Origin: Actinacidiphila acididurans
GTDB lineage: Bacteria > Actinomycetota > Actinomycetes > Streptomycetales > Streptomycetaceae
Reading direction: 5' to 3'
NCBI RefSeq assembly: GCF_016918855.1
Contig: NZ_JADKYB010000011.1
Span: 248,001-312,000 of the forward strand
Length of the DNA: 64,000 nucleotides
Every line of letters starts with the position of its first letter. Position 1 is the first letter of the stretch. A program made the position numbers and the translations under genes. Under the pieces are notes generated by a model, which did not search any database, was not told the origin of the DNA, and was given only the letters and a program-made list of their open reading frames with translations. Positions 24,646-34,655 of the stretch are shown here, piece by piece.

Positions 24646-26064
24646 ATGACCACCGCACCGACGACGGCGCACACCGGCACCGGGCCGGGCCGTCGTACCG
24701 CCGTGGTCGTCGGCGGGGGACTGGCCGGCATCACCGCCGCCCTCGCGCTGGCCGACGCGGGCCTGGACGTCACCCTCACCGAGGCCCGGCCCCGGCTGGG
24801 CGGCCTCGCCTTCTCCTTCCGGCGCGGCGAGCTGAACGTCGACAACGGCCAGCACGTCTTCCTGCGCTGCTGCACCGGCTACCTGTGGTTCCTGGACCGG
24901 ATCGGGGCCCGCGACCTGGTCAGCGTGCAGCGCCGGCTGGACGTGCCGGTGCTGGACGCGGCCACCGGCCGGATCGGCCGGATCGGGCGCACCGCGCTGC
25001 CGGTGCCGCTGCACCTGAGCGCCAGTCTGGCCCGCTACCCGCACCTGTCGCTGAAGGAGCGCGCCTCGGTGGGCCGGGCCGCGCTCGCCCTGCGCGGCCT
25101 GGACCTCGCCGATCCCGCGCTGGACCGGACCGACTTCGCCAGCTGGCTGGCCGCCCGCGGCCAGTCGCCGCGGACCATCGAGGCGCTGTGGGACCTGGTG
25201 GGCGTGGCCACCCTCAACGCCACCGCCGACCAGGCGTCGCTGGGCCTGGCCGCCAAGGTGTTCAAGACCGGCCTGCTCTCCGACCCGGGCGCCGCCGACA
25301 TCGGCTGGGCCACCGCCCCGCTGGGCGACCTGCACGACGGCCGGGCCCGCGCCGCGCTGAGCGCCGCCGGGGTACGGGTGCTCACCCGCACCCGGGCCGT
25401 CGCGCTGACCGGCGGGCCGGACGGCGGCTGGCAGGTGGCCGTCGAGACCGGACCGGGCCGCGGCGAGCAACTGGATGCCGCGACCGTCGTCTTGGCGGTG
25501 CCGCAGCGCGAGGCGCACGCACTGCTGCCGGACGGTGCGGTTCCGGATGCGGAAAAGCTCTTGCGCATCGGCACCGCACCGATCCTCAATGTTCATGTGA
25601 TCTACGACAGGCAGGTGCTCGACCGGCCGTTCCTCGCCGCGCTCGGCACCCCGGTCCAGTGGATCTTCGACCGCACCAAGAGCTCCGGCCTGACCGGCGG
25701 TGGGCAGTACCTGGCGCTCTCCCAGTCGGCCGTGGCGGACGAGATCGACCTGCCGGTCGCCGACCTGCGGGAGCGTTACCTGCCCGAGCTGCGGCGGCTG
25801 CTGCCCGCCACTCGGGACGCGGAGATCCGCGACTTCTTCGTCACCCGCGAGAAAACCGCCACCTTCGCCCCGACCCCCGGTGTGGCCGCCCTGCGGCCGG
25901 GGCCGGGGACCCGCGCCTCCGGCGTGTTCCTGGCCGGAGCGTGGACCGCCACCGGCTGGCCCGCGACGATGGAGAGCGCCGTACGCAGTGGCCTGAGTGC
26001 CTCCCGCGCGGCGCTGGCCGCGCTCGGACTGCCATTCGACAACGGCGTGCTGGAGGCGGCATGA
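24646..26064 (+). CDS. hpnE: Hydroxysqualene dehydroxylase HpnE (FAD-dependent)
   Basis: 472 residues, amine-oxidase/phytoene-desaturase fold. The dinucleotide motif is 'VVVGGGLAGITAALALADAG', followed by 'EARPRLGGLAFSF' and 'DNGQHVFLRCC'; the C-terminal FAD motif is 'GVFLAGAWTATGWPATMESAV'. HpnE reduces hydroxysqualene to squalene. GGGGAGGA lies 4-5 nt before the ATG. It overlaps the next gene by 4 nt (ATGA). Confidence 0.95.
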   Translation: MTTAPTTAHTGTGPGRRTAVVVGGGLAGITAALALADAGLDVTLTEARPRLGGLAFSFRRGELNVDNGQHVFLRCCTGYLWFLDRIGARDLVSVQRRLDVPVLDAATGRIGRIGRTALPVPLHLSASLARYPHLSLKERASVGRAALALRGLDLADPALDRTDFASWLAARGQSPRTIEALWDLVGVATLNATADQASLGLAAKVFKTGLLSDPGAADIGWATAPLGDLHDGRARAALSAAGVRVLTRTRAVALTGGPDGGWQVAVETGPGRGEQLDAATVVLAVPQREAHALLPDGAVPDAEKLLRIGTAPILNVHVIYDRQVLDRPFLAALGTPVQWIFDRTKSSGLTGGGQYLALSQSAVADEIDLPVADLRERYLPELRRLLPATRDAEIRDFFVTREKTATFAPTPGVAALRPGPGTRASGVFLAGAWTATGWPATMESAVRSGLSASRAALAALGLPFDNGVLEAA

Positions 26065-27131
26065 GTGCTATTGGTGCAACCAGAGGAGAGAACGTGACCG
26101 CGGACGGCGTCATCGCGCTGCTGGACAACGGCCGCATCCTGACCACCCCAGTGCTCCGCGCCGCCGTGGCACGCCTGGCCCCGCCGATGGACACCGTCGC
26201 GTCGTACCACTTCGGCTGGATCGACGAGGCGGGCCGGCCCGCGGACGGCGACGGCGGCAAGGCGGTGCGCCCGGCGCTCGCGCTGCTGTCCGCGCAGGCA
26301 GCGGGCGCGCCGGCCGAGACCGGTGTCCCCGGCGCGGTCGCGGTGGAGCTCGTGCACAATTTCTCGCTGCTGCACGACGACCTGATGGACGGCGACGAGC
26401 AGCGGCGGCACCGGGACACGGTGTGGAAGGTGCACGGCCCGGCGCAGGCCATCCTGGTCGGCGACGCGCTGTTCGCGCTGGCCAACGAGGTGCTGCTGGA
26501 GCAGGGCACGCCGGACGCCGGCCGGGCCACCCGCCGGCTGACCACCGCGACCCGCAAGCTGATCGACGGTCAGGCCCAGGACATCTCCTTCGAGCACCGC
26601 GAGCGGGTCACCGTGGCGGAGTGCCTGGAGATGGAGGGCAACAAGACCGGCGCCCTGCTGGCCTGCGCGTCCTCCATCGGAGCGGTGCTCGGCGGGGCCT
26701 CGGAGGCCGACGCCGACGCGCTGGAGGAGTACGGCTACCACCTGGGGCTGGCCTTCCAGGCGATCGACGACCTGCTGGGCATCTGGGGAGACCCGGCCAC
26801 CACCGGCAAGCAGACCTGGAGCGACCTGCGGCAGCGCAAGAAGTCGCTGCCCGTGGTCGCCGCGCTGGCGGCCGGCGGGCCCGCGTCGGAGCGGCTGGGC
26901 GAATTGCTGGCCGCCGACGCGAAGAATCCCGAAAACGATACGTTCAGCGAGGAAGAGTTCGCGTTGCGCGCGGCGTTGATCGAAGAAGCCGGCGGCCGGG
27001 AATGGACCTCTCAGGAGGCCCGCAGGCAGTACGCGACCGCGATCGCCGCGCTGGACAAAATGGACATGCCCGAACAAATTAAACGTAAGCTCGTAGGTCT
27101 GGCGGATTTTGTGGTGGTCCGCGAGAAGTAG
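26061..27131 (+). CDS. Polyprenyl (farnesyl-type) diphosphate synthase
   Basis: 356 residues, all-helical prenyl synthase. The first aspartate-rich motif is D-D-L-M-D in 'LLHDDLMDGDEQRR'; the second is 'FQAIDDLLGIWGDP'; 'GGKAVRPALALL' and 'RQRKKSLPVVAAL' are usual. In this locus it should make farnesyl diphosphate for HpnD. Two starts are credible: the ATG at 26061 (GGAGG 4 nt before, overlapping hpnE) and a GTG at 26094 with a strong AGGAG site. It is followed by the cyclase gene after about 100 bp. Confidence 0.92.
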   Translation: MSAIGATRGENVTADGVIALLDNGRILTTPVLRAAVARLAPPMDTVASYHFGWIDEAGRPADGDGGKAVRPALALLSAQAAGAPAETGVPGAVAVELVHNFSLLHDDLMDGDEQRRHRDTVWKVHGPAQAILVGDALFALANEVLLEQGTPDAGRATRRLTTATRKLIDGQAQDISFEHRERVTVAECLEMEGNKTGALLACASSIGAVLGGASEADADALEEYGYHLGLAFQAIDDLLGIWGDPATTGKQTWSDLRQRKKSLPVVAALAAGGPASERLGELLAADAKNPENDTFSEEEFALRAALIEEAGGREWTSQEARRQYATAIAALDKMDMPEQIKRKLVGLADFVVVREK

Positions 27132-27232
27132 TAACGCCCTACCGTGGAGCGCACGACGTCGCCGGTCCCTTTCGGGTGACGGCCGACGGCCGCCCCCAAC
27201 ACCGCAGAAGTCTCAACTGCAAAGGGGAAGCC

Positions 27233-29287
27233 ATGACAGCGACGACCGATGGCAGTCCAGGGTCACCAACCCCTCGGACACCCTCGGCCAGCACCTCGGA
27301 GCCGGATCCCGTTCCAGCCGGCGCCGAGGCCGCGGCGCAGCGTGCCGTGCAGCGCGCCGCAGACCACCTTCTGGCACGGCAGCACCCTGACGGATGGTGG
27401 AAGGGCGACCTCGAAACCAATGTGACCATGGATGCCGAGGACCTGCTGCTGCGGGAATTCCTCGGCATCCGGGACGAGCGCACCACCGCGGCCTCGGCCC
27501 GGTGGATCCGCTCCCAGCAGCGGGAGGACGGCGCCTGGCCGACCTTCCACGGCGGGCCCGGCGACGTGTCGGCCACCGTGGAGGCGTACGTGGCGCTGCG
27601 GCTGGCCGGTGACGCGCCGGACGAGGCCCACATGGCACTGGCCGCCAAGTGGTCCCGGGCCGAGGGCGGGGTCGCGGCCAGCCGGGTCTTCACCCGGATC
27701 TGGCTCGCCCTGTTCGGCTGGTGGAGCTGGGACGACCTGCCGGAGTTGCCGCCGGAGATCATTTACCTGCCCAAATGGATGCCGCTGAACATCTACTCCT
27801 TCGGCTGCTGGGCCCGGCAGACCATCGTGCCGCTCACCATTGTGGGCGCACACCGCCCGGTCCGCCCGGCGCCCTTCGGCATCGACGAACTGCATGTCAA
27901 CCCCGACACGCCGAACCCGAAGCAGCGCAAGGCCCCGGTCACCACGTGGGACGGCATCTTCCAGCGGCTGGACCAGGTACTGCACGCCTACCACCGGGTA
28001 CGGCCGCGGACGGTCCGGCGCGCCGCGATGAACGCCTGCGCCCGCTGGATCATCGAGCGTCAGGAGGCCGACGGCTGCTGGGGCGGCATCCAGCCGCCCG
28101 CCGTCTACTCCGTCATGGCCCTGCACCTGCTCGGCTACGGCCTGGACCACCCGGTGGTCAAGGCCGGACTGGACTCGCTGGATCGTTTCGCCGTGTGGCC
28201 CGAGGACGGCATCCGGATGATCGAGGCATGCCAGTCCCCGGTCTGGGACACCTGCCTGGCCACCATCGCGCTGGCCGACGCCGGCCTGGCCGCCGACCAC
28301 CCCGCGCTGGTCAAGGCCGCCGACTGGATGCTCAGCGAACAGATCACCCGTCCGGGCGACTGGGCGGTGCAGCGGCCGCAGCTCGCCCCGGGCGGCTGGG
28401 CCTTCGAGTTCCACAACGACAACTACCCCGACACCGACGACACCGCCGAGGTCGTCCTCGCCCTGCGCCGGGTCGCCCATCCGGACCAGGCCCGGCTGGA
28501 CTCCTCGGTGGACCGGGCGGTGCGCTGGAACGTCGGCATGCAGTCCCGCAACGGCGCCTGGGGCGCCTTCGACGCCGACAACACCAGCCCGTTCCCCAAC
28601 CGGCTGCCCTTCGCCGACTTCGGCGAGGTCATCGACCCGCCGTCGGCCGACGTCACCGCCCACGTGGTGGAGATGATGGCCGCGCTCGGCCTGGAGAACG
28701 ACCCGCACACCCGGCGCGGCATCGACTGGCTGCTCGCGGAGCAGGAGGACAACGGCGCCTGGTTCGGCCGCTGGGGGGTCAACTACATCTACGGCACCGG
28801 GTCCGTCGTGCCCGCGCTCACCGCGGCCGGCCTGACCGGCGACCACCCGGCGATCCGGCGCGCCGTCACCTGGCTGGAGTCGGTGCAGAACACCGACGGA
28901 GGCTGGGGCGAGGACCTGCGGTCGTACTCCGACCCCGAATGGGCAGGCCGCGGCCACTCCACCGCCTCGCAGACCGCCTGGGCGCTGATGGCCCTGCTGT
29001 CCGCCGGGCGCAGGGACAGTGAGGCCGTCGCCCGCGGGGTGCGCTGGCTGACCGAGACGCAGCTGGACGACGGTTCCTGGGACGAGCCCTACTTCACGGG
29101 CACCGGCTTCCCGCGCGACTTCTCGATCAACTACCACCTGTACCGGATGGTCTTCCCGCTGACGGCGCTGGGCCGGTACGTGCGCGACGAGCCGTTCGGC
29201 ACCGCGCACCACACCCCCGCGCACCACGGAGAGGCCGCTGCGCACCACGGGGAGACGAGTACGGCCGCCACGGGAAAGGGGGCCTAG
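27233..29287 (+). CDS. shc: Squalene-hopene cyclase
   Basis: 684 residues. It cyclises squalene to hopene/hopanol at the membrane. The catalytic D-x-D-D motif is D400-T-D-D403 in 'NDNYPDTDDTAE'. Several QW repeats are visible ('QREDGAWPTF', 'QEADGCWGG', 'QSRNGAWGAF', 'QEDNGAWFG', 'QNTDGGWGED', 'QLDDGSWDE'). AAGGGGAAG precedes the ATG. The C-terminus carries a short His-rich tail (three H-H pairs in the last 30 residues) that is not part of the family core. It is the central gene of the hopanoid operon, 3 nt before hpnG. Confidence 0.97.
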   Translation: MTATTDGSPGSPTPRTPSASTSEPDPVPAGAEAAAQRAVQRAADHLLARQHPDGWWKGDLETNVTMDAEDLLLREFLGIRDERTTAASARWIRSQQREDGAWPTFHGGPGDVSATVEAYVALRLAGDAPDEAHMALAAKWSRAEGGVAASRVFTRIWLALFGWWSWDDLPELPPEIIYLPKWMPLNIYSFGCWARQTIVPLTIVGAHRPVRPAPFGIDELHVNPDTPNPKQRKAPVTTWDGIFQRLDQVLHAYHRVRPRTVRRAAMNACARWIIERQEADGCWGGIQPPAVYSVMALHLLGYGLDHPVVKAGLDSLDRFAVWPEDGIRMIEACQSPVWDTCLATIALADAGLAADHPALVKAADWMLSEQITRPGDWAVQRPQLAPGGWAFEFHNDNYPDTDDTAEVVLALRRVAHPDQARLDSSVDRAVRWNVGMQSRNGAWGAFDADNTSPFPNRLPFADFGEVIDPPSADVTAHVVEMMAALGLENDPHTRRGIDWLLAEQEDNGAWFGRWGVNYIYGTGSVVPALTAAGLTGDHPAIRRAVTWLESVQNTDGGWGEDLRSYSDPEWAGRGHSTASQTAWALMALLSAGRRDSEAVARGVRWLTETQLDDGSWDEPYFTGTGFPRDFSINYHLYRMVFPLTALGRYVRDEPFGTAHHTPAHHGEAAAHHGETSTAATGKGA

Positions 29288-29290
29288 TTC

Positions 29291-29893
29291 GTGGGCCATA
29301 CCCGACCGCCGCTGCTGGTGGTGTGCGCCCTGCCGATCGAGCGGTTCGCTCTGCGCAGGGGTGCCCGCAGGTCCGCCGCGCAAGGGGTGACGGTGCTGCG
29401 CACCGGCATGGGACCCCGGAACGCGGACCGGGCCGTCCGTGAGGCCCTGCACGAGCCGGAGCTGGCGGACGCCGCCGTGCTCACCACCGGCTTCTGCGCC
29501 GGGCTCGCCACCGGCATGCGGCCGGGGGACGTCGTGGTCGCCGACGACGGCCACGAGAGCGCGGCGCTGGCCGCCGCGCTCAAAACCGCCGGCTTCACCG
29601 TGCACACCGGCACTCTGGCGGAGTCCGACCATGTCGTACGCGGCGCCGAGCGCGCCGCTGTCGCGGCGACCGGTGCCATCGCCGTGGACATGGAGTCGGG
29701 GGCGATGCGCCGCGCCGCGCTCGCCGAAGGGGCGCGGCACGTCGCCGCGGCCCGAGTCGTCGTCGACACGCCCGAGTACGAACTCGTGCGGGTCGGCACG
29801 CTTCGCACCGGGATCATCGCATTCCGGGTGCTCAGAGATCTTGTTCCTGCCTTTCTCGATTGGCACCGCACTACCGTGCTCCCCTGGAGGTGA
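29291..29893 (+). CDS. hpnG: Adenosylhopane nucleosidase-type phosphorylase HpnG
   Basis: 200 residues, purine-nucleoside-phosphorylase/MTAN fold. 'LVVCALPIERFALR' at the N-terminus, 'LTTGFCAGL' and the substrate loop 'AIAVDMESGAMRRAALAEG' match HpnG, which releases adenine from adenosylhopane to give a ribosyl(phospho)hopane. It starts 3 nt after shc, and hpnH follows after 5 nt. It is shorter than many nucleosidases but normal for the actinobacterial form. Confidence 0.85.
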   Translation: MGHTRPPLLVVCALPIERFALRRGARRSAAQGVTVLRTGMGPRNADRAVREALHEPELADAAVLTTGFCAGLATGMRPGDVVVADDGHESAALAAALKTAGFTVHTGTLAESDHVVRGAERAAVAATGAIAVDMESGAMRRAALAEGARHVAAARVVVDTPEYELVRVGTLRTGIIAFRVLRDLVPAFLDWHRTTVLPWR

Positions 29894-29898
29894 GCTAG

Positions 29899-30930
29899 AT
29901 GGCCATGCCGCTTCGCCAGACCGTCCGCGTCGCGTCGTACCTCTTCGAACAGAAAATGGTCCGGCGCCGCGAAAAGTTCCCGCTGATCGTGGAACTCGAA
30001 CCGCTCTTCGCCTGCAACCTCAAATGCGAGGGATGTGGCAAGATCCAGCACCCGGCCGGTGTGCTCAAGCAGCGCATGCCGGTGGCACAGGCCGTCGGCG
30101 CGGTCCTTGAGTCGGGTGCGCCGATGGTGTCGATCGCCGGCGGCGAACCGTTGATGCACCCCCAGATCGACGAGATCGTCCGGCAGCTCGTCGCGCGCAA
30201 GAAGTACGTGTTCTTGTGCACGAATGCGCTTCTGCTGCGCAAGAAGCTCGACAAATTCACTCCTTCTCCGTATTTCGCGTTTACGGTGCACATCGACGGC
30301 ATGCGGGAACGTCACGACGAATCGGTGGCCAAGGAAGGCACCTTCGACGAGGCGGTGGCGGCCATCAAGGAGGCCAAGCGCCGCGGATTCCGGGTGACCA
30401 CCAACTCCACCTTCTTCAACACCGACACCCCGCAGACCATCGTCGAGGTGCTCAACTTCCTCAACGACGACCTGCAGGTCGACGAGATGATGCTGTCGCC
30501 CGCCTACGCCTACGAGAAGGCGCCCGACCAGGAGCACTTCCTGGGCGTGGAGCAGACCCGTGAGCTGTTCAAGAAGGCCTTCGGCGACGGCAACCGGCGC
30601 CGGTGGCGGCTGAACCACAGCCCGCTCTTCCTGGACTTCCTCGAGGGCAAGGCGGACTTCCCCTGCACCGCCTGGGCCATCCCGAACTACTCCCTCTTCG
30701 GCTGGCAGCGCCCCTGCTACCTGATGGCGGACGGGTACGTGCCCACCTACCAGGAGCTCGTCGAGAAGACGGACTGGGACAAGTACGGCCGCGGCCGCGA
30801 CGACCGCTGCGACAACTGCATGGCCCACTGCGGGTACGAGCCCACCGCGGTGCTCGCCACCATGGGTTCGCTGAAGGAGTCGCTGCGCGCCGCCCGGGAG
30901 ACCGTGGCCTCCAACCGCGCCTCGAAGTGA
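29899..30930 (+). CDS. hpnH: Adenosyl-hopene transferase HpnH (radical SAM)
   Basis: 343 residues. The radical-SAM cluster motif C39-x3-C43-x2-C46 lies in 'FACNLKCEGCGK'; 'VSIAGGEPLMHPQIDEI' is the GGE motif. Extra cysteines near the C-terminus ('DDRCDNCMAHCGYEP') form an accessory motif of HpnH. It adds the 5'-deoxyadenosyl group to diploptene, the first step of C35 hopanoid side-chain synthesis, and HpnG follows in the pathway. The ATG has GGAGGTG 7 nt upstream. Confidence 0.96.
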   Translation: MAMPLRQTVRVASYLFEQKMVRRREKFPLIVELEPLFACNLKCEGCGKIQHPAGVLKQRMPVAQAVGAVLESGAPMVSIAGGEPLMHPQIDEIVRQLVARKKYVFLCTNALLLRKKLDKFTPSPYFAFTVHIDGMRERHDESVAKEGTFDEAVAAIKEAKRRGFRVTTNSTFFNTDTPQTIVEVLNFLNDDLQVDEMMLSPAYAYEKAPDQEHFLGVEQTRELFKKAFGDGNRRRWRLNHSPLFLDFLEGKADFPCTAWAIPNYSLFGWQRPCYLMADGYVPTYQELVEKTDWDKYGRGRDDRCDNCMAHCGYEPTAVLATMGSLKESLRAARETVASNRASK

Positions 30931-31020
30931 TCCTCGTGCCGCCGGACAGGCGACAGCAGGAGAGCCCGCGGGGCAGCAGGGGTAAGCGCACGGGAACAGC
31001 GCAGGGAAAAGAGGTCCCAC

Positions 31021-33027
31021 ATGTCGTTGCTGGAGAACATCAAAGGCCCCCGCGACCTGAAGGCGATGCCCGAAGGCCGCCTGGACGAGCTGGCCGCCGA
31101 CATCCGGCAGTTCCTCGTCGACGCGGTCGCCAGGACCGGCGGTCACCTCGGCCCCAACCTGGGCGTGGTGGAACTGACCATCGCCCTGCACCGGGTCTTC
31201 GACTCGCCCCGGGACCGGATCCTGTGGGACACCGGCCATCAGAGCTACGTGCACAAGCTGCTCACCGGCCGTCAGGACTTCTCCAAGCTGCGCAGCAAAG
31301 GCGGACTGTCCGGCTACCCCTCCCGGGCCGAGTCCGAGCACGACGTGATCGAGAACAGTCACGCCTCCACCGTGCTGGGCTGGGCCGACGGCCTGGCCAA
31401 GGCCAACGAACTGCGGGGCCTGAGCGACCACGTGGTCGCCGTCATCGGCGACGGGGCGCTCACCGGCGGCATGGCCTGGGAGGCGCTGAACAACATCGCC
31501 GCCGCCAGGGACCGCCCGCTGATCATCGTCGTCAACGACAACGAGCGCTCCTACGCCCCCACCATCGGCGGCCTCGCCAACCACCTGGCCACCCTGCGCA
31601 CCACCGACGGCTACGAGCGCTTCCTGTCCTGGGGCAAGCAACTGCTCCAGCAGACCCCGGTGATCGGCCAGCCGCTCTACGAGTCGCTGCACGGCGCGAA
31701 GAAGGGCTTCAAGGACGCCTTCGCCCCGCAGGGCATGTTCGAGGACCTGGGCCTGAAGTACGTCGGCCCGATCGACGGCCACGACATCACCGCGATGGAG
31801 TCCGCGCTGCGCCGCGCCCGCCGCTTCAGCGGCCCGGTGCTGGTGCACTGCCTCACCGAGAAGGGCCGTGGCTACGCCGCCGCCGAGCAGGACGAGGCCG
31901 ACCGCTTCCACACCGTCGGCGCCATGGACCCGCTCACCTGCCGCCCGCTGGCCCCCTCCGGCGGCCCCTCGTGGACCTCGGTGTTCGGCGAGGAGATGCT
32001 GAACATCGGCGACGAGCGGCCCGACGTGGTCGCCGTCACCGCCGCCATGCTCCAGCCGGTCGGCCTGGAACCCTTCGCCAAGGCCTACCCGCACCGCGTC
32101 TTCGACGTCGGCATCGCCGAGCAGCACGCGGCCACCTCGGCGGCCGGCCTGGCCACCGGCGGGCTGCATCCGGTGGTCGCGGTCTACGCCACCTTCCTCA
32201 ACCGGGCCTTCGACCAAGTGCTGATGGACGTGGCGCTGCACAAGTGCGGCGTCACCTTCGTCCTCGACCGGGCCGGGGTGACCGGCCCGGACGGCGCTTC
32301 GCACAACGGCATGTGGGACATGTCGATCCTTCAGGTCGTCCCGGGCCTGCGGATCGCCGCCCCGCGCGACGCCGCCCAGCTGCGCGCCCAGCTCCGCGAG
32401 GCCCTGGACGTGGCCGACGCCCCCACCGTGATCCGCTTCCCCAAGGAGACCGCCGGCGCCGACCTGCCGGCCCTGGACCGGATCGGCGGCATGGACGTGC
32501 TGAGCCGGCCCGGCCCCGGACAGCACCAGGACGTCCTGCTGGTCTCCGTCGGCGCGCTCGGCGCCACCTGCCTGTCCGCCGCCGCCCTGCTCGCCGAGCG
32601 CGGCATCGGCGTCACCGTGGTCGACCCGCGCTGGGTCAAGCCGGTCGACCCCGAACTGCCGGGCCTGGCCGCCCGGCACCGCCTGGTCGCCGTCGTCGAG
32701 GACAACGGCCGGGCGGGCGGCGTCGGCTCCGCGGTCGCCCAGGCACTGCGCGACGCCGGCACCGACGTCCCCCTGCGGGACTACGGCATCCCCCAGCAGT
32801 TCCTCGGCCACGCCAAGCGCGGCGAGCTGCTCGCCGACATAGGCCTGACCCCCGCCGAGATCGCCGGCCGGATCGGCGCGGCGCTGACCCGTATCGACGC
32901 CTCCCACGCCCCCGGCACCCCGCAGGCCCGGCCCGCCGACCGGCAGGGCACCGCCCTGCCCGCGGTCCCGGCCCCCAGCGCGCCCGCACGACCAGCGGAC
33001 CGTACCCGTCCAGCCAAGGAGCACTGA
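31021..33027 (+). CDS. dxs: 1-Deoxy-D-xylulose-5-phosphate synthase
   Basis: 668 residues, thiamine-diphosphate enzyme making DXP from pyruvate and glyceraldehyde 3-phosphate. '[15 protein letters not shown]', the ThDP motif '[16 protein letters not shown]', '[14 protein letters not shown]' and '[18 protein letters not shown]' are all present. Residues after about 625 are a Pro/Ala-rich tail of low complexity. It lies 90 bp after hpnH; in S. coelicolor, as I recall, an ispG copy lies between these genes and is absent here. It feeds the MEP pathway for hopanoid precursors. Confidence 0.96.
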   Translation: MSLLENIKGPRDLKAMPEGRLDELAADIRQFLVDAVARTGGHLGPNLGVVELTIALHRVFDSPRDRILWDTGHQSYVHKLLTGRQDFSKLRSKGGLSGYPSRAESEHDVIENSHASTVLGWADGLAKANELRGLSDHVVAVIGDGALTGGMAWEALNNIAAARDRPLIIVVNDNERSYAPTIGGLANHLATLRTTDGYERFLSWGKQLLQQTPVIGQPLYESLHGAKKGFKDAFAPQGMFEDLGLKYVGPIDGHDITAMESALRRARRFSGPVLVHCLTEKGRGYAAAEQDEADRFHTVGAMDPLTCRPLAPSGGPSWTSVFGEEMLNIGDERPDVVAVTAAMLQPVGLEPFAKAYPHRVFDVGIAEQHAATSAAGLATGGLHPVVAVYATFLNRAFDQVLMDVALHKCGVTFVLDRAGVTGPDGASHNGMWDMSILQVVPGLRIAAPRDAAQLRAQLREALDVADAPTVIRFPKETAGADLPALDRIGGMDVLSRPGPGQHQDVLLVSVGALGATCLSAAALLAERGIGVTVVDPRWVKPVDPELPGLAARHRLVAVVEDNGRAGGVGSAVAQALRDAGTDVPLRDYGIPQQFLGHAKRGELLADIGLTPAEIAGRIGAALTRIDASHAPGTPQARPADRQGTALPAVPAPSAPARPADRTRPAKEH

Positions 33028-33031
33028 ACCG

Positions 33032-34522
33032 ATGACGTCCGCTGATCCCACGTCCGGGCCGGCCGCCGAAGGCGGCACCGCGGAGGGCGCCGGGGACGCC
33101 CCCGCCCCGCAGCTCACCACGCCCGCCGGCCAGGCCCGGCCCAAGGGCTTCGACCTGGCCACGCTGCTCGCCGAGCGCGGCGGCGAGCGGTACGAGCTGT
33201 ACACCAAGCACATGAACCACCAGTTGCCGCGCATGCTGCACACCATCGGCTTCGACAAGTTCTACGAGCGGGCCGAGGGCGCCCACTTCTGGGACGCCGA
33301 GGGCAACGACTACCTGGACATGCTGGCCGGCTTCGGCGTGATGGGCGTGGGCCGGCACCACCCGGTGGTCCGCAAGGCGCTGCACGACGTGCTGGACGCG
33401 GGACTGGCGGACCTGACCCGCTTCGACTGCCAGCCGCTGCCCGGCCTGCTCGCCGAGAAGCTGCTGGCCCACTCGCCGCACCTGGACCGGGTGTTCTTCG
33501 GCAACAGCGGCACCGAGGCGGTGGAGACCGCGCTCAAATTCGCCCGCTACGCCACCGGCCGGCCCAGGATCCTGTACTGCACCCGCTCCTTCCACGGCCT
33601 GACCACCGGCTCGCTGTCGGTCAACGGCGAGACCGGCTTCAAGGACGGCTTCGCCCCGCTGCTGCCCGACACCGCCATCGAGATGGGCGACCTGGACGCG
33701 CTGGCCCGCGAACTCAAGCGCGGCGACGTGGCGGCCCTCATCGTCGAGCCGATCCAGGGACACGGCGTCTGGATCACCCCGCCCGGCTGGCTGCGCGCCG
33801 CCCAGGAACTGCTGCACAAGCACAAGGCGCTGCTGATCTGCGACGAGGTGCAGACCGGCCTCGGCCGCACCGGCAGCTTCTACGCCTACCAGCAGGAGGA
33901 GGGCGTCGAACCCGACCTGGTGACCGTCTCCAAGGCGCTGTCCGGCGGCTACGTGCCGGTGAGCGCCACCCTGGGCAAGGACTGGATCTTCAAGAAGGTC
34001 TACTCCTCGATGGACCGGGTGCTGGTGCACTCGGCCAGCTTCGGCTCCAACGCCCAGGCCATGGCGGCGGGCCTGGCCACCCTCTCGGTGATGGAGGACG
34101 AGGGGATCGTCGAGAACTCCCGCCGGGTCGGCGACCTGCTGCGCACCCGGCTGGCCGCGCTCACCGACCGCTACGAACTGCTGAAGGACGTGCGCGGCCG
34201 GGGCCTGATGGTCGGCATCGAGTTCGGCCGCCCCAAATCGCTCGGCCTGCGCAGCCGGTGGACCATGCTCCAGGCCGCCCGCAAGGGCCTGTTCGCCCAG
34301 ATGGTGGTGGTGCCGCTGCTGCAGAAGCACCACATCCTCACCCAGGTCTCCGGCGACCACGTGGAGGTCATCAAGCTCATCCCGCCGCTGGTCGTGGACG
34401 AGGCCGACGTGGACCGCTTCGTGACCGCCTTCATCGACGTCATGGACGACGCGCACAACGGCGGCGGGCTGATGTGGGACTTCGGCAAGACCCTGGTCAA
34501 GCAGGCGGTCGCCAACAAGTGA
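33032..34522 (+). CDS. Class III aminotransferase of the hopanoid locus (HpnO-like)
   Basis: 496 residues, fold-type I PLP enzyme. 'FFGNSGTEAVETALKFAR' binds the cofactor phosphate, 'LLICDEVQTGLGRTG' holds the PLP-contacting Asp, and the Schiff-base Lys is in 'LVTVSKALSGGYVPVSA'. An N-terminal Ala/Pro-rich stretch of about 35 residues precedes the domain. Position at the end of the hopanoid operon, 4 nt after dxs, points to amination of ribosylhopane to aminobacteriohopanetriol. Substrate assignment rests on context. Confidence 0.85.
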   Translation: MTSADPTSGPAAEGGTAEGAGDAPAPQLTTPAGQARPKGFDLATLLAERGGERYELYTKHMNHQLPRMLHTIGFDKFYERAEGAHFWDAEGNDYLDMLAGFGVMGVGRHHPVVRKALHDVLDAGLADLTRFDCQPLPGLLAEKLLAHSPHLDRVFFGNSGTEAVETALKFARYATGRPRILYCTRSFHGLTTGSLSVNGETGFKDGFAPLLPDTAIEMGDLDALARELKRGDVAALIVEPIQGHGVWITPPGWLRAAQELLHKHKALLICDEVQTGLGRTGSFYAYQQEEGVEPDLVTVSKALSGGYVPVSATLGKDWIFKKVYSSMDRVLVHSASFGSNAQAMAAGLATLSVMEDEGIVENSRRVGDLLRTRLAALTDRYELLKDVRGRGLMVGIEFGRPKSLGLRSRWTMLQAARKGLFAQMVVVPLLQKHHILTQVSGDHVEVIKLIPPLVVDEADVDRFVTAFIDVMDDAHNGGGLMWDFGKTLVKQAVANK

Positions 34523-34615
34523 CGGCCGGCGGCCGGCAGCTGACGGTCGCCGTACGCCCCGCCGGGTCCGGAGGTCTGCGGCCCGGTCCGGGGCGCGTAC
34601 GGCGGCCGGTGGCGC

Positions 34616-34655
34616 GTACGCCGGTGGTCTGTACGCCGGTGGTCTGTACGCCGGT
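34616..34655. repeat. Short tandem repeat, 15-bp unit x 2.7
   Basis: GTACGCCGGTGGTCT occurs at 34616-34630 and 34631-34645 with a partial third copy to 34655, ending at the last base of the phosphatase stop codon. It lies between convergent genes. Probably replication slippage; no function is evident. Confidence 0.8.

Noticed and set aside
29284-33258. A 1324-codon open frame on the minus strand opposite hpnG, hpnH and dxs
   Set aside because: It is the antisense shadow of well-identified genes; composition is Gly/Val/Arg/His-rich as expected from GC-biased codons read backwards, with no ribosome site or domain.
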